64,000 bases of DNA from Sulfurospirillum sp001602955 (lineage in GTDB: Bacteria > Campylobacterota > Campylobacteria > Campylobacterales > Sulfurospirillaceae). Made by a program: the position numbers and the translations under genes. The notes below the pieces were generated by a model. The model searched no databases. It was not told the origin of the DNA and saw only the letters and a program-made list of their open reading frames with translations. Shown one piece after another: positions 36,001 through 45,838 of the stretch (the first letter of the stretch is position 1; the number at the start of each line of letters is the position of its first letter). The DNA lies in NCBI GenBank assembly GCA_001602955.1, contig LVAC01000011.1, forward strand, positions 124,001-188,000. Reading direction: 5' to 3'.

Positions 36001-38978
36001 TAAATACAAATCTTGTGTCGGTTCGAGTATAAGCCGCAAGTTCAAGGAAATCTTTGGATTTGGTTTAAATACAAATCTTGTGTCGGTTCGAGCAAGACAT
36101 GTGATTGGGAACAATGCACTAGCGAATAGTTTAAATACAAATCTTGTGTCGGTTCGAGAAAGATGATTTGATCTATATGCTTGATCGTGCTCGGTTTAAA
36201 TACAAATCTTGTGTCGGTTCGAGGCTTAGCGTGTAAGGAAGCAATACGAATAGATGTTATGTTTAAATACAAATCTTGTGTCGGTTCGAGTAATTATGGT
36301 ATAAAGACAAAAAGGGGATTGAGAGTTTAAATACAAATCTTGTGTCGGTTCGAGTAGATGCCATATCAAATTCATGGTTTGGATATTTTATGTTTAAATA
36401 CAAATCTTGTGTCGGTTCGAGATAGCAACCGCTTACCAAGTAAAGAAATCTTCCAAAGTTTAAATACAAATCTTGTGTCGGTTCGAGGGAATAGAGATGC
36501 CTTGCTAGAGGAGTCGCTAAAGTTTAAATACAAATCTTGTGTCGGTTCGAGATAGCTAAGTTGTAAAGGATTACTTAACAACTGGTTGTTTAAATACAAA
36601 TCTTGTGTCGGTTCGAGCTTTTGAGTTTATGTTTGTTTCTGTCGTATTGATTGTTTAAATACAAATCTTGTGTCGGTTCGAGTTTACGCCCCTATCCCTT
36701 TAATTCTTGCGTATTCTGTTTAAATACAAATCTTGTGTCGGTTCGAGTTGACTTGACGCACCGCTTCCATATAGCCGTTACGTGTTTAAATACAAATCTT
36801 GTGTCGGTTCGAGCAGCAGCACCCACTAGGAAATCTCCGAAGATTGCTGTTTAAATACAAATCTTGTGTCGGTTCGAGTTTATTAAGCTTACATCGCTTT
36901 ATCGAAAAAATCTAGTTTAAATACAAATCTTGTGTCGGTTCGAGCGTATTCTTTTGCCAAGGAAGGATAATTTTGTGCAAGTTTAAATACAAATCTTGTG
37001 TCGGTTCGAGGAATTTTCTACAGTCAAAAAAGTAATCTGTATTCGGCATGTTTAAATACAAATCTTGTGTCGGTTCGAGTCGTTCTTTGATTTTTGGCTA
37101 TCTACAAGCTCTATTGTTTAAATACAAATCTTGTGTCGGTTCGAGTATGTACAATACACCAAGCGGTGTTATGATTAAGTAGTTTAAATACAAATCTTGT
37201 GTCGGTTCGAGGTTGTTAGCGTATCTTTTCATTGGTGGGGATAATAGTTTAAATACAAATCTTGTGTCGGTTCGAGAATAGCAATGCATTCGATTATCAA
37301 GCAGAGATCATGTTTAAATACAAATCTTGTGTCGGTTCGAGCTCGCTTTCAATTCCGCTTGTATCAACTGCACGAACGTTTAAATACAAATCTTGTGTCG
37401 GTTCGAGTATATCCAGCATATTATAAAAAATGTCCTATTTGGTTTAAATACAAATCTTGTGTCGGTTCGAGCAAAAGACGCGAACATTTTTACGAGCATC
37501 AAAAACGTTTAAATACAAATCTTGTGTCGGTTCGAGGGAGTTTCAAAAGTAGTGATCGGAATGTAAGAGTTTGTTTAAATACAAATCTTGTGTCGGTTCG
37601 AGTACGGTAAAGGGTTTTTCGGTTTCGATCGAATCCGCGTTTAAATACAAATCTTGTGTCGGTTCGAGTGTTGCGTTCGGTTGAGCAATATCGTAACGCT
37701 TGGAGGTTTAAATACAAATCTTGTGTCGGTTCGAGTCTTTTTTAGAAGTGCTTAAAAGATCAGAAGTGTTGTTTAAATACAAATCTTGTGTCGGTTCGAG
37801 GGATTTGCTTCGAGGTAAGCTTTAAAGTTTGCGAGCGTTTAAATACAAATCTTGTGTCGGTTCGAGTAAAATAAAAAAATAAAACACAAAGGAATAAAAA
37901 GTTTAAATACAAATCTTGTGTCGGTTCGAGAAAGACTTGTTTACGCAAGTCACTCAGGCTTCCGTGTTTAAATACAAATCTTGTGTCGGTTCGAGATGTA
38001 ACGATGTACGGTAAGGGTTGTATTAATTCGTTTAAATACAAATCTTGTGTCGGTTCGAGGATTAACGCTTTTTGGCACTCAGCAGGGCAATATGCTGTTT
38101 AAATACAAATCTTGTGTCGGTTCGAGATGCCCGTAAATTCATCGCCTCAATTTGTGAAGCTGGTTTAAATACAAATCTTGTGTCGGTTCGAGGCATTGCA
38201 GTAAACAAGCGTTACACATCAAGCGGGTTTAAATACAAATCTTGTGTCGGTTCGAGCCCATCTCCTCACCACAGTCGCAAAACTCTCTACGGTTTAAATA
38301 CAAATCTTGTGTCGGTTCGAGTAGAGCTAGAGGTAAACATAAAATTGACGCAATGTCGTTTAAATACAAATCTTGTGTCGGTTCGAGGCACAAGGTAAAA
38401 AAACGGCTGAATACGATATGCCGTTTAAATACAAATCTTGTGTCGGTTCGAGACCAGCCGTTGCACTTACGTCATTCTTAGCTGTTGATGTTTAAATACA
38501 AATCTTGTGTCGGTTCGAGTCGAGAGCCGTAAATTCGTAGCCTTGTACATCACATGTTTAAATACAAATCTTGTGTCGGTTCGAGGAATTGATGCACAAG
38601 TTCGCCATCTTGAAATACTGTTTAAATACAAATCTTGTGTCGGTTCGAGAGGCGGAGGTAAAGAAAGATCATAATTTTGCGTTGTTTAAATACAAATCTT
38701 GTGTCGGTTCGAGAAGAAAGCGTATCCGTAGACTTTACCAAATAGCCTGTTTAAATACAAATCTTGTGTCGGTTCGAGTTTGTGTTAATGTCAGTCGAGA
38801 AATCATTGAGCAACGTTTAAATACAAATCTTGTGTCGGTTCGAGGATTAACCGCCGTTTCGGTTTTATCTGTTTCGACCGAGTTTAAATACAAATCTTGT
38901 GTCGGTTCGAGTAAATCATCGTGTTTGGTCTTTGAATCAATATGCTAAGTTTAAATACAAATCTTGTGTCGGTTCGAG
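33062..38978 (-). CRISPR. Type I-B CRISPR array, 91 repeats of 30 bp
   Basis: I counted 91 repeats with starts from 33062 to 38949, separated by 90 spacers of 34-39 bases. On the plus strand the repeat begins GTTTAAATAC and ends GTCGGTTCGAG; on the minus strand it ends ATTTAAAC, the usual 8-nt crRNA handle of type I-B, with an internal stem ACAA/TTGT around GAT. The three repeats at 33062, 33127 and 33194 carry substitutions (C at position 13, or TTTGAG ends), so the old trailer is at the left and the leader at 38979, next to cas2. Transcription is therefore on the minus strand. Open frames inside this stretch (LNTNLVSVR, FKYKSCVGS repeats) are artefacts. Confidence 0.99.
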
Positions 38979-39140
38979 TGCTAGATTATGGCACTTTCTT
39001 AAAAGAGTATTCCCATAAAATAGCCATTTATATCATTTTTTCCAATGAAAATTAACAGTAAAATGTTAAAGATCAGAAAGGCGACTTAACGCCCTATTTT
39101 AGCAACTTTTCGCCTAAAGAAGACTAAACCGTGGTTGGAA
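38979..39140 (-). promoter_or_regulatory. CRISPR leader with promoter
   Basis: AT-rich non-coding sequence between cas2 and the first repeat. On the minus strand TATAAA (39032-39027) after an A/T-rich stretch gives a start about 40 bases before the first repeat. A possible stem AGGCGA/TCGCCT (39077-39113) may end the cas operon transcript. Confidence 0.7.
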
Positions 39141-39143
39141 AAA

Positions 39144-39455
39144 TTAGATGAAAATTCCCTCGCTCTCCTTTTTTGGATTTCCAAGATTTTCTTCGCTAAA
39201 ACTTCCGGAACTAAGCATCTTAATGATCGTCACAAAGTCGATCTCTTGATCGATCACTTTTTTGAGTTCGCTTTGAAGTTTTATTTGGTTGGCGGGTGTG
39301 ATGTTGCCTCGGAAGATGGATTTTTGGTGATGTTTGAGGTATTTTTTGCAGATTTTAAAAACTTTGGCGACGCGGTATTTGCCGACATCGCTGAATTCAT
39401 CTGCTATATCATAAAACAAAAAGACATAATTGTAGTTGGTTGTGTCCTTTTTCAC
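39144..39455 (-). CDS. cas2: CRISPR endoribonuclease/integrase subunit Cas2
   Basis: 103 residues with the ferredoxin-like start YVFLFYDIAD (catalytic Asp) and KHHQKSIFRGNI segment. Forms the spacer-integration complex with Cas1. GTG start overlaps the cas1 stop (ATGTGA). Last gene of the cas operon, next to the leader. Confidence 0.95.
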   Translation of the reverse strand: MKKDTTNYNYVFLFYDIADEFSDVGKYRVAKVFKICKKYLKHHQKSIFRGNITPANQIKLQSELKKVIDQEIDFVTIIKMLSSGSFSEENLGNPKKESEGIFI

Positions 39456-40456
39456 ATCTTTTCCTTGAGCAAAAAGGGCGTAAATTCACGTCCTTCGACG
39501 ATAGTTTTGATGAGTTTGTAACCATCAAGTTTAAGACAATGTTTGTACGTTACTTTGCGTTTGAGCTTTACATGTAAAAAGGTTTCGTTCATGCGCTCTT
39601 CAAATGCATCGATGAAAATCTTCTTACCCTCTTCATTTAAAAGTGCGTAATTGAGATTTTTGTCAAAGTGTTTGAGCACTTGGAGCTTCTTTCGTCCGAC
39701 CAGATCAAAAATGGTTTTGAACACAATGACGGGTTTAAACGCTTCACTGAGATCCAGACTCAAACTAAAGCGTCCTTCCCTTGGGCTGTGCAAAAAGCTG
39801 ATGGACTGGTTAAGATGCGTGTGATAGATGGAAGCGATGGTTTTGGTGTACAAAAGCGTGTTGCCAAAGCTGATGAGTGCGTTCATAGGGTTGTCCGGTG
39901 GACGCTTGACACGCTTGTTCATCACAAAATCTTCAGGCAAAAAGTGCTTAAAACTGTCGTAAAATCGACTCCAAATCTGCCCCTCGACAAAGAGTATCTG
40001 CTCTATTTTTATCGTTACATGTAAAAGCGAAGGGACATCGTTTTTAAGCCAATCAAGATACGGCTTGAGCTCTTTTTTGTCATGACGGTAGTAGTGATAC
40101 AACACTTCGTGGATGTTTTGAGCGATGGCTGAGACGATGTTTTTAGCAATGCTCAGTCGTTCATTGACAAAACACAAGGCTTGCTTGACATTTAGGTCGC
40201 CGCTAACAAGGTACGCCTTGGGATAAAACGTGCCGCTGTAATTGCCGTGATAGTTGAAGATGTGCAAAGTAATGCCCGCTTTAGCGATGAAGTCTAGAAA
40301 CTTTGTGTTGAAACTCACTTCATTGAGGCAGTAAAGCTCCCTCGTCTCTTCAATGGGCAAGTAAAAATTGCCTTTTTCGTTGCGAAATGCGATAGAATTG
40401 TCCTTGCGACTCAGCTCGCCCATAGAGAAAATATAACGTGTGTGGTTCTTAGCCAT
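39452..40456 (-). CDS. cas1: CRISPR integrase Cas1
   Basis: 334 residues of the type I-B Cas1 family: N-terminal beta domain (YIFSMGELSRKDNSIAF), helical catalytic domain with metal ligands in NALISFGNTLLY, FLHSPREGRFSLSLDLSEAFKP (His and Asp) and the preceding acidic residue. Inserts new spacers at the leader end. Slightly unusual in that a non-cas gene separates it from cas4. Confidence 0.96.
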   Translation of the reverse strand: MAKNHTRYIFSMGELSRKDNSIAFRNEKGNFYLPIEETRELYCLNEVSFNTKFLDFIAKAGITLHIFNYHGNYSGTFYPKAYLVSGDLNVKQALCFVNERLSIAKNIVSAIAQNIHEVLYHYYRHDKKELKPYLDWLKNDVPSLLHVTIKIEQILFVEGQIWSRFYDSFKHFLPEDFVMNKRVKRPPDNPMNALISFGNTLLYTKTIASIYHTHLNQSISFLHSPREGRFSLSLDLSEAFKPVIVFKTIFDLVGRKKLQVLKHFDKNLNYALLNEEGKKIFIDAFEERMNETFLHVKLKRKVTYKHCLKLDGYKLIKTIVEGREFTPFLLKEKM

Positions 40457-40479
40457 GGTTCATCCTAAATCATCAAACA

Positions 40480-41292
40480 TCATTTTTTTTCCAATAAAGC
40501 TTTTGCATTTTGTTTCGTCACCACGCTTTTACCTGTCTTCTTTTCAATCGCTTTGCGTGTATTTCCCGCAATTGTACCGCCTTGTTTGGCGACTTTTTGA
40601 CTCTCATCAAGCCCTTTTGGCTTTTTCTCTTTTGAGATTTCAGTTGTGGTAGCTTCGGCTAACATCGTAAGTACGAGTTCTAAATTGGTCATATTGTCTC
40701 GTAGATTTTCTTTTTGAAGATTTTTGAGCGTTTTGTATTCTTGCGTCGTATGACCACTCCATGCTTTTGAGATGATGTCGGTTAGCTGCGCAAACTCTTT
40801 GCCCTCCTTAACACCTCTTGCTTTCCACTCGTCGGTCAGCTCTTTTCGTACTTCAATGCTTTTGAGCCTTTGGTTAATCCATTTTTCTGTATAGCCCAAT
40901 TTGAGATAATCTTGCATCGCTTGATCGATGGACTTTTCGGGGTCTTGCATCGACTCAATTCTCTCATATCCGACCTTTGCAAGCCACTGCTTAAACGGTT
41001 CAACATGCGGTGATGGAATAGACTGAATAAGCCGTAAAAGCTGTTCAGTTGTTGCTACATCGGTAGCTCTCATTTTTCCATCAGATGCTTGCATTTTCAA
41101 CTGTCCGATTTTTTCGGACAATTCACTTCCTTCTTTTTTAAGCTTGTTTTTTAAGTCACTCCAATATTTTCTAGGTCGGTCACTCTGGGTTAAAATCTCA
41201 ATAGCATCTATAACGCTAAAATACCAAAGCTCATGCTCATCATCCCAGTGACTTCGTATCTGTTTTGATTCAAAAAGTTGTATTTTTTCCAT
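40480..41292 (-). CDS. BRO-N/DinD-like protein inside the cas operon
   Basis: 270 residues. The N-terminal BRO-like segment (SKQIRSHWDDEHELWYFSVIDAIEILT...RKYWSDLKNKL) and the middle region (YERIESMQDPEKSIDQAMQDYLKLGYTEKWINQRLKSI) resemble DinD/BRO-family proteins. DinD of E. coli blocks RecA filament reactions. The C-terminal part is Lys-rich. It lies between cas4 (9 bp) and cas1 (23 bp), on the same strand, so it is co-transcribed with the adaptation genes. BRO-type genes are common in phages and defence islands. A role in spacer acquisition is possible but not established. Confidence 0.75.
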   Translation of the reverse strand: MEKIQLFESKQIRSHWDDEHELWYFSVIDAIEILTQSDRPRKYWSDLKNKLKKEGSELSEKIGQLKMQASDGKMRATDVATTEQLLRLIQSIPSPHVEPFKQWLAKVGYERIESMQDPEKSIDQAMQDYLKLGYTEKWINQRLKSIEVRKELTDEWKARGVKEGKEFAQLTDIISKAWSGHTTQEYKTLKNLQKENLRDNMTNLELVLTMLAEATTTEISKEKKPKGLDESQKVAKQGGTIAGNTRKAIEKKTGKSVVTKQNAKALLEKK

Positions 41293-41301
41293 GACAGTTC
41301 C

Positions 41302-41796
41302 TTATATAAAACAGTAATCAAAATAGGCGCATTTTTTACACTTGTTCTCAAACTTCGGCGGTGGTGGTGTGGGCGATGTCACAAGCGAGGTTATAGCTTC
41401 CAATACAGATAAAAGTGCTTTTTCATTCGCATCATCTAGTTCGATGATCTCACTTTTGGTGTTGTGATTTTTTTCAACATACTCAACTTTGCCTTTACGC
41501 TCAATACCTTTAAGTTTAAGCTTGTAAAGGTAAAGCAAAACTTGCCACTTGACCGCTTGTGGGTCTGAGTCAGACTTTTTTAGCTCCACAAGGTACTCTT
41601 TGGTGAGCTTGTCGATCTTGACATTGTCTATCTTGATCTCGGTTTGTTTGGCTTTTTCTTCGTTGATCTCATGCAGCACCTTGCCAATGCGCACATCTTC
41701 GCTGTTGTCTTCAAGGTTGATACGATTGGCGTGAAGCCAACACTGCGTGTGACAATGAAAATAGTAGTTGATGAGGGTTCCTGTGATGTTATTCAT
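41302..41796 (-). CDS. cas4: Cas4 exonuclease (RecB-like, Fe-S)
   Basis: 164 residues. N-terminal HCHTQCWLH supplies the first Cys, the RecB-like core follows (GKVLHEINEEK; DPQAVKWQVLLYLYKLK), and the C-terminal CKKCAYFDYC supplies the other three cluster ligands. Trims prespacers and selects for the PAM side before integration. ATG overlaps the cas3 stop (ATGA). Confidence 0.95.
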   Translation of the reverse strand: MNNITGTLINYYFHCHTQCWLHANRINLEDNSEDVRIGKVLHEINEEKAKQTEIKIDNVKIDKLTKEYLVELKKSDSDPQAVKWQVLLYLYKLKLKGIERKGKVEYVEKNHNTKSEIIELDDANEKALLSVLEAITSLVTSPTPPPPKFENKCKKCAYFDYCFI

Positions 41797-44192
41797 AGAA
41801 ATATATCCTCTTTCAAACCTAGATATTTTTTTCTATCAAATTTTCCATCTTCAGTTATAAATTCTAAGTTACTTATGAAGTAATATCCTCTATACTCTTT
41901 TGTAAAATAGGGCGGCAACTGTTTAGAGTTAAATCTTAAAATCGAAAATGTAAAAAACTGCATCAGAGAATTTAGAATTGATTTTTTATATTCTCTTTTT
42001 GAAAATCCTTCTAACGTATCAAGTAAGCAAAATTCATCCCAAACCTTTTGTCCGTCAAGCTTTCCATCTGTGATAAAATTCTCATCTAAATTCTCAAACT
42101 CTTTAACTCCCTTATATTGTGATAACTCAATTTGAAATGGAAAATAAAGCGTAAACGTATCGCTTTTGATCAAGGTCATCTCTTCTTTGATCTTCTTATA
42201 ATTGAGTTTCTTGATGGCTTCGTCAAAATAATCATGGCTTGTCATTAATCCACTTTTATATTTTGTTTTATCGGTTTGGATTCTTTCTAAAACCTCACCA
42301 TAATACACATCGAACTCTTTATTTTTCAAAATATCTTGATATTTTGGCGTTTTCAAATCTAACCCTAAACGATTGTCGCCTCGATAGATTTTTTCAACAT
42401 TGTCCATATCGAAAAAGTAAACCATGCCTTCTCTTAAACAACTACGATTGATGCGCCCCATAAACTGTTCTTCGCTGTCAATCGTTGAAATATCTTTAAA
42501 ACCGATGTCCATGTCTATATCAACACCCGCTTCAATGACTTGTGTTGCCACGATGATGAGAGGCTCATTTTTACTTTTATTGATGACATATTGGCGATAG
42601 GCTTTATTATCGTCACCGCTGAGTTCGCACACATTTTCAAACTCATCTTTGATAGCGTTGTAAAACTCTCTCGCACTTTGCTTTTTGATGAATTCAAAGA
42701 GTATTTTTTTCTCTTTAGGTTGCCTTTTTAACTCTTTTATCAAATTTTCAATCGTCATTTTTTTATCAAGTAAATAATTGATTTTTACTCTGTCTTTAAA
42801 AAGCCTATTTTGAAACAAATCTCTCTTTTTTTCATCACCGATAAGCGCAACAAAATTGTTTTTTTCATCAAGGAAAAAATCTAGCTTGGGTAGTGTCGCC
42901 GACATGATGATAATTTTCATATTGAGTAAGCTCGCATATTTATCGAAAAACTCCACCATGTACCACCAAAGATGGTTATTGTAACTTTGTATTTCATCAA
43001 GGATAATGACGCTATTTGCCAACTGCCAAAGAGAAAAATTGTCTTCTTTTGACGTACCAAATAAAATATCAAACAGTGCCACGTGTGTAGTAATGATGGC
43101 GGGGGCATGAAAAAAAAGTCGATTGACGTATGATTTTTCGTACTTGCTTTCACTCTCTTCTTGGTCTTTTTCATCTATGTTTATCGGCGTTATAGAGTTA
43201 ATCACTTCGATTGTAAATTCATTTTTAAAGATGTCATCAAAAACGTTTTTTGTCTGCTCAACAAGCGTATTGAAGGGGAAAATGTAAAGTAATTTATTGA
43301 GATGCTCATGATTTTCTAAAAGTTTTAGAGCTAAGTTAACGGACGTAATGGTCTTACCGCTTCCTGTTGGAGCTTCAAGATAAAAGATGTTTTTATCTAA
43401 GTTTTTGAGCAGATTTTCCTCTGCTTCTTGAAACATTTCGCTTCGTAACTTGTTAATGCCCTTATCACTTTTAAGTTTACATGTAAAGGCAGAAAAAAGC
43501 TCATTGAGCTTTTGTTTCTTATCGTTTGAAAATACTCCAAAGTCATCGGTTTTTAAACCTGACATGTAATCGGTTGTAGCATAATAATCGCTAGAAACAA
43601 GGAGAGAAAAAAGGAGTTTGTTGAGGATGTAAAATTCAAATTTTTTATCTAAATAATCGTCTATTTTATTTTTTATATTGTTGAAATCAATATGTTCATC
43701 TCGTTCTTTCTGTGTTTTACAACAATAAGTCTCAATGCTCCCCAAATATCCGTGATGTTTGTCAATATGATAAGCAAAATTGTAAAGAATATACGTCAAT
43801 CTAAAAAAAGCATTGTCATCTTTTATGTGATTAATAACGGGCAAATAATAGTGAATATACTCTAAAGCACCCCTATTGGAATGTGAACTGTCGCCGCAAT
43901 TTAGATGCTCTTTAAAGAGAGGATTTAACATCTTTTTTGCCTGAAAACAAGGGTTTTTCTTACCTAAATCATGTAAAAAAATCGCATTTTCAAACATCTC
44001 TTTGATCAATACAGCATTTTCACTATCGATTGTATGAATAATTGAGTCAATTAATGGTTCAAGGTTCTTACATGTAACAATCTTTTGATAATAGTTACAT
44101 GTAAGACTAAGATGCGCTGATAGTGTCTCTTTTTCGCTTCCTCTTGTATGTGCGAAAAATCTCTCATCTATGCCAAAATCAGATAAAAGCAT
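41793..44192 (-). CDS. cas3: Cas3 nuclease-helicase
   Basis: 799 residues from the ATG at 44192, which follows GAGGG at eight bases and overlaps cas5 by 14 bp; a longer frame would run far back into cas5. N-terminal HD nuclease (HLSLTC, IFLHDLGKKNP), then SF2 helicase with Walker A EAPTGSGKT, DEIQ box VIILDEIQSYN, SAT and the motif VI QFMGRINRS. Degrades the DNA bound by Cascade. Confidence 0.96.
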   Translation of the reverse strand: MLLSDFGIDERFFAHTRGSEKETLSAHLSLTCNYYQKIVTCKNLEPLIDSIIHTIDSENAVLIKEMFENAIFLHDLGKKNPCFQAKKMLNPLFKEHLNCGDSSHSNRGALEYIHYYLPVINHIKDDNAFFRLTYILYNFAYHIDKHHGYLGSIETYCCKTQKERDEHIDFNNIKNKIDDYLDKKFEFYILNKLLFSLLVSSDYYATTDYMSGLKTDDFGVFSNDKKQKLNELFSAFTCKLKSDKGINKLRSEMFQEAEENLLKNLDKNIFYLEAPTGSGKTITSVNLALKLLENHEHLNKLLYIFPFNTLVEQTKNVFDDIFKNEFTIEVINSITPINIDEKDQEESESKYEKSYVNRLFFHAPAIITTHVALFDILFGTSKEDNFSLWQLANSVIILDEIQSYNNHLWWYMVEFFDKYASLLNMKIIIMSATLPKLDFFLDEKNNFVALIGDEKKRDLFQNRLFKDRVKINYLLDKKMTIENLIKELKRQPKEKKILFEFIKKQSAREFYNAIKDEFENVCELSGDDNKAYRQYVINKSKNEPLIIVATQVIEAGVDIDMDIGFKDISTIDSEEQFMGRINRSCLREGMVYFFDMDNVEKIYRGDNRLGLDLKTPKYQDILKNKEFDVYYGEVLERIQTDKTKYKSGLMTSHDYFDEAIKKLNYKKIKEEMTLIKSDTFTLYFPFQIELSQYKGVKEFENLDENFITDGKLDGQKVWDEFCLLDTLEGFSKREYKKSILNSLMQFFTFSILRFNSKQLPPYFTKEYRGYYFISNLEFITEDGKFDRKKYLGLKEDIFL

Positions 44193-44940
44193 AATTGTTG
44201 CCCTCATACGAGAAAACATCTTCGACATTTTCATTTTCAATTTTATGATTTGTAAATACCAAGTTTGCATACTCATAAAAATGATGTTGTTCGTTAAGAC
44301 GAATAGGTGAAACTTCTTTAAAATAGTACGATAGCTCTCCACGTGGTGGAGATTTTACTATTTGTAGTTTATCTTCTTCAAAAAGTGAAGATACTTTTTG
44401 CTCTTTTATAAAAGGGGAAAGCTCAACTATTTTCACTTCATCAATCTTTGCAGGATGGTCATTTTTACCAAGATAAGGGATAAAAACTGACTTGCCACTT
44501 AAAAGATACTCGCTGATTTTTTGAAAGACTTCACTTTCATCATCAAGTATCAAAATCTGCCACACAGGATTTTCAAGCCACTGCTCACGCACGACAAGAT
44601 TGCCTCCTTGCTCAAAGCTTGCATAACCAACGCTATTATTGAACGTTTGAATCTTCTTGCTAAAATAGCCATTGGGTGCAAGCGGTGTTATGGCAATTTT
44701 GAGCTCTTTAAGCTTTTCATAAAACTCAGGAAAACCATCGTCATAACTTAAAGAGCCTTTTTTCAAACCTCGATTTTTATCAAACAGTTGATTATGCCCA
44801 CCAAGTCCGATGATAGCCCCAAGCATTCCCAAAAGGGAAGGCTTATGAATGTTGTTGTAGGTAAAATACGCAAAAACATTCACATCAGGTTTTCTAAAAC
44901 ATGCCGTTTTTCCGCTGAGTATAAACCTAAGCGCTTTCAT
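44179..44940 (-). CDS. cas5: Cascade subunit Cas5 (type I-B)
   Basis: 253 residues of the RAMP superfamily. N-terminal FILSGKTACFRKPDVN and NIHKPSLLGMLGAIIGLGG match Cas5b/Cas5h. Caps the 5' handle of the crRNA in Cascade. Three bases after cas7. Confidence 0.93.
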   Translation of the reverse strand: MKALRFILSGKTACFRKPDVNVFAYFTYNNIHKPSLLGMLGAIIGLGGHNQLFDKNRGLKKGSLSYDDGFPEFYEKLKELKIAITPLAPNGYFSKKIQTFNNSVGYASFEQGGNLVVREQWLENPVWQILILDDESEVFQKISEYLLSGKSVFIPYLGKNDHPAKIDEVKIVELSPFIKEQKVSSLFEEDKLQIVKSPPRGELSYYFKEVSPIRLNEQHHFYEYANLVFTNHKIENENVEDVFSYEGNNYAFI

Positions 44941-44943
44941 GGG

Positions 44944-45837
44944 CTATAATTTCTCTTGGGTAAAAATGTTAAATTGACTCAACGATGTTTTAATTTTGAG
45001 TTTAAAATGGTTGTAATAAACTTCAACACTCGCATATTTTCCCTCAATTAACTTCTCAAGATCACTAAGATCAATCTCTCTTTTTTGGCTATCAAATTTG
45101 ATGTAGTCACTTAAATCTGGCAAATAGCACTCTTCATCTTTACATGTAAGAAAAAGAGCAAACTCATTTTCACATCCAAATTTTGAGTTGGTACTGTACG
45201 CCGTAGCACTCACAAGTGCGACTTTTTTAAACTCAGCATAGTCTGCTTCGGTATAGCCGTGAAATTCTGAGCCTAAAAGCGTTTTGTATTCATCATAATT
45301 TTTGGGGTTGATACTAAAGCCGTAAAAATAATGTGCTTCATCGACGGTGATTTTTGTACCTAATGTTGATTGTTTTGCATCCTCTTTGGTTGAGTCAGCA
45401 AATGGCGATAAAATATCTTGAATTTCTATATTGGTATCGTTAAATTTATTAAACCCTTGACCAAATTGCACTGCGCCCGTAATTGAGATATTTTGTCCCT
45501 CTTCTGCAAATGTTGCACCAAAATTTTTGACATCAATCGCTTTAAAAAGATTATTCATCACTTCTTTTGTATCAGTTTTTTTATCTATCGCTCCAAATAA
45601 AAGAGTATATCTATCCGCAAGTTTACGAGGGACGATGGTATCTTTTTCTTCTTTCCAACTTTTGATAAAAAGAACTTTTTTACCTTCATTTTCCCACATT
45701 TTTTTCATCGGATATTTGAGCGCTTTATCACTTCCAAAAATATCACCGTTATTGGTTGATTTTGGTCTGCCCGTAAAATCCGCATTCCAATTTGCCATTT
45801 TTGCTTTAATCCCAATTACTCCGTAAACTCTTGTCAT
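44944..45837 (-). CDS. cas7: Cascade backbone subunit Cas7 (Csh2 family)
   Basis: 297 residues from the ATG at 45837, placed six bases after GAGGAG; an upstream ATG lies inside cas8. RVYGVIGIKAKMANWNADFTG is the typical Csh2 start. Multiple copies coat the crRNA spacer. Confidence 0.94.
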   Translation of the reverse strand: MTRVYGVIGIKAKMANWNADFTGRPKSTNNGDIFGSDKALKYPMKKMWENEGKKVLFIKSWKEEKDTIVPRKLADRYTLLFGAIDKKTDTKEVMNNLFKAIDVKNFGATFAEEGQNISITGAVQFGQGFNKFNDTNIEIQDILSPFADSTKEDAKQSTLGTKITVDEAHYFYGFSINPKNYDEYKTLLGSEFHGYTEADYAEFKKVALVSATAYSTNSKFGCENEFALFLTCKDEECYLPDLSDYIKFDSQKREIDLSDLEKLIEGKYASVEVYYNHFKLKIKTSLSQFNIFTQEKL

Positions 45838-45838
45838 C

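Noticed and set aside
34626..38619. Self-targeting spacers
   Set aside because: By eye I found no spacer identical to other parts of the window; a full genome search would be needed before any claim.
33794..38948. Many open frames of 60-130 codons on both strands with repeated LNTNLVSVR, FKYKSCVGS or RTDTRFVFK
   Set aside because: They are translations of the CRISPR repeat in three phases; period and content equal the repeat-spacer unit and there are no ribosome sites.
44193..44342. N-terminal extension of cas3 by 50 residues
   Set aside because: It lies inside cas5 on the same strand, has no helicase or HD features, and the ATG at 44192 has a good ribosome site.
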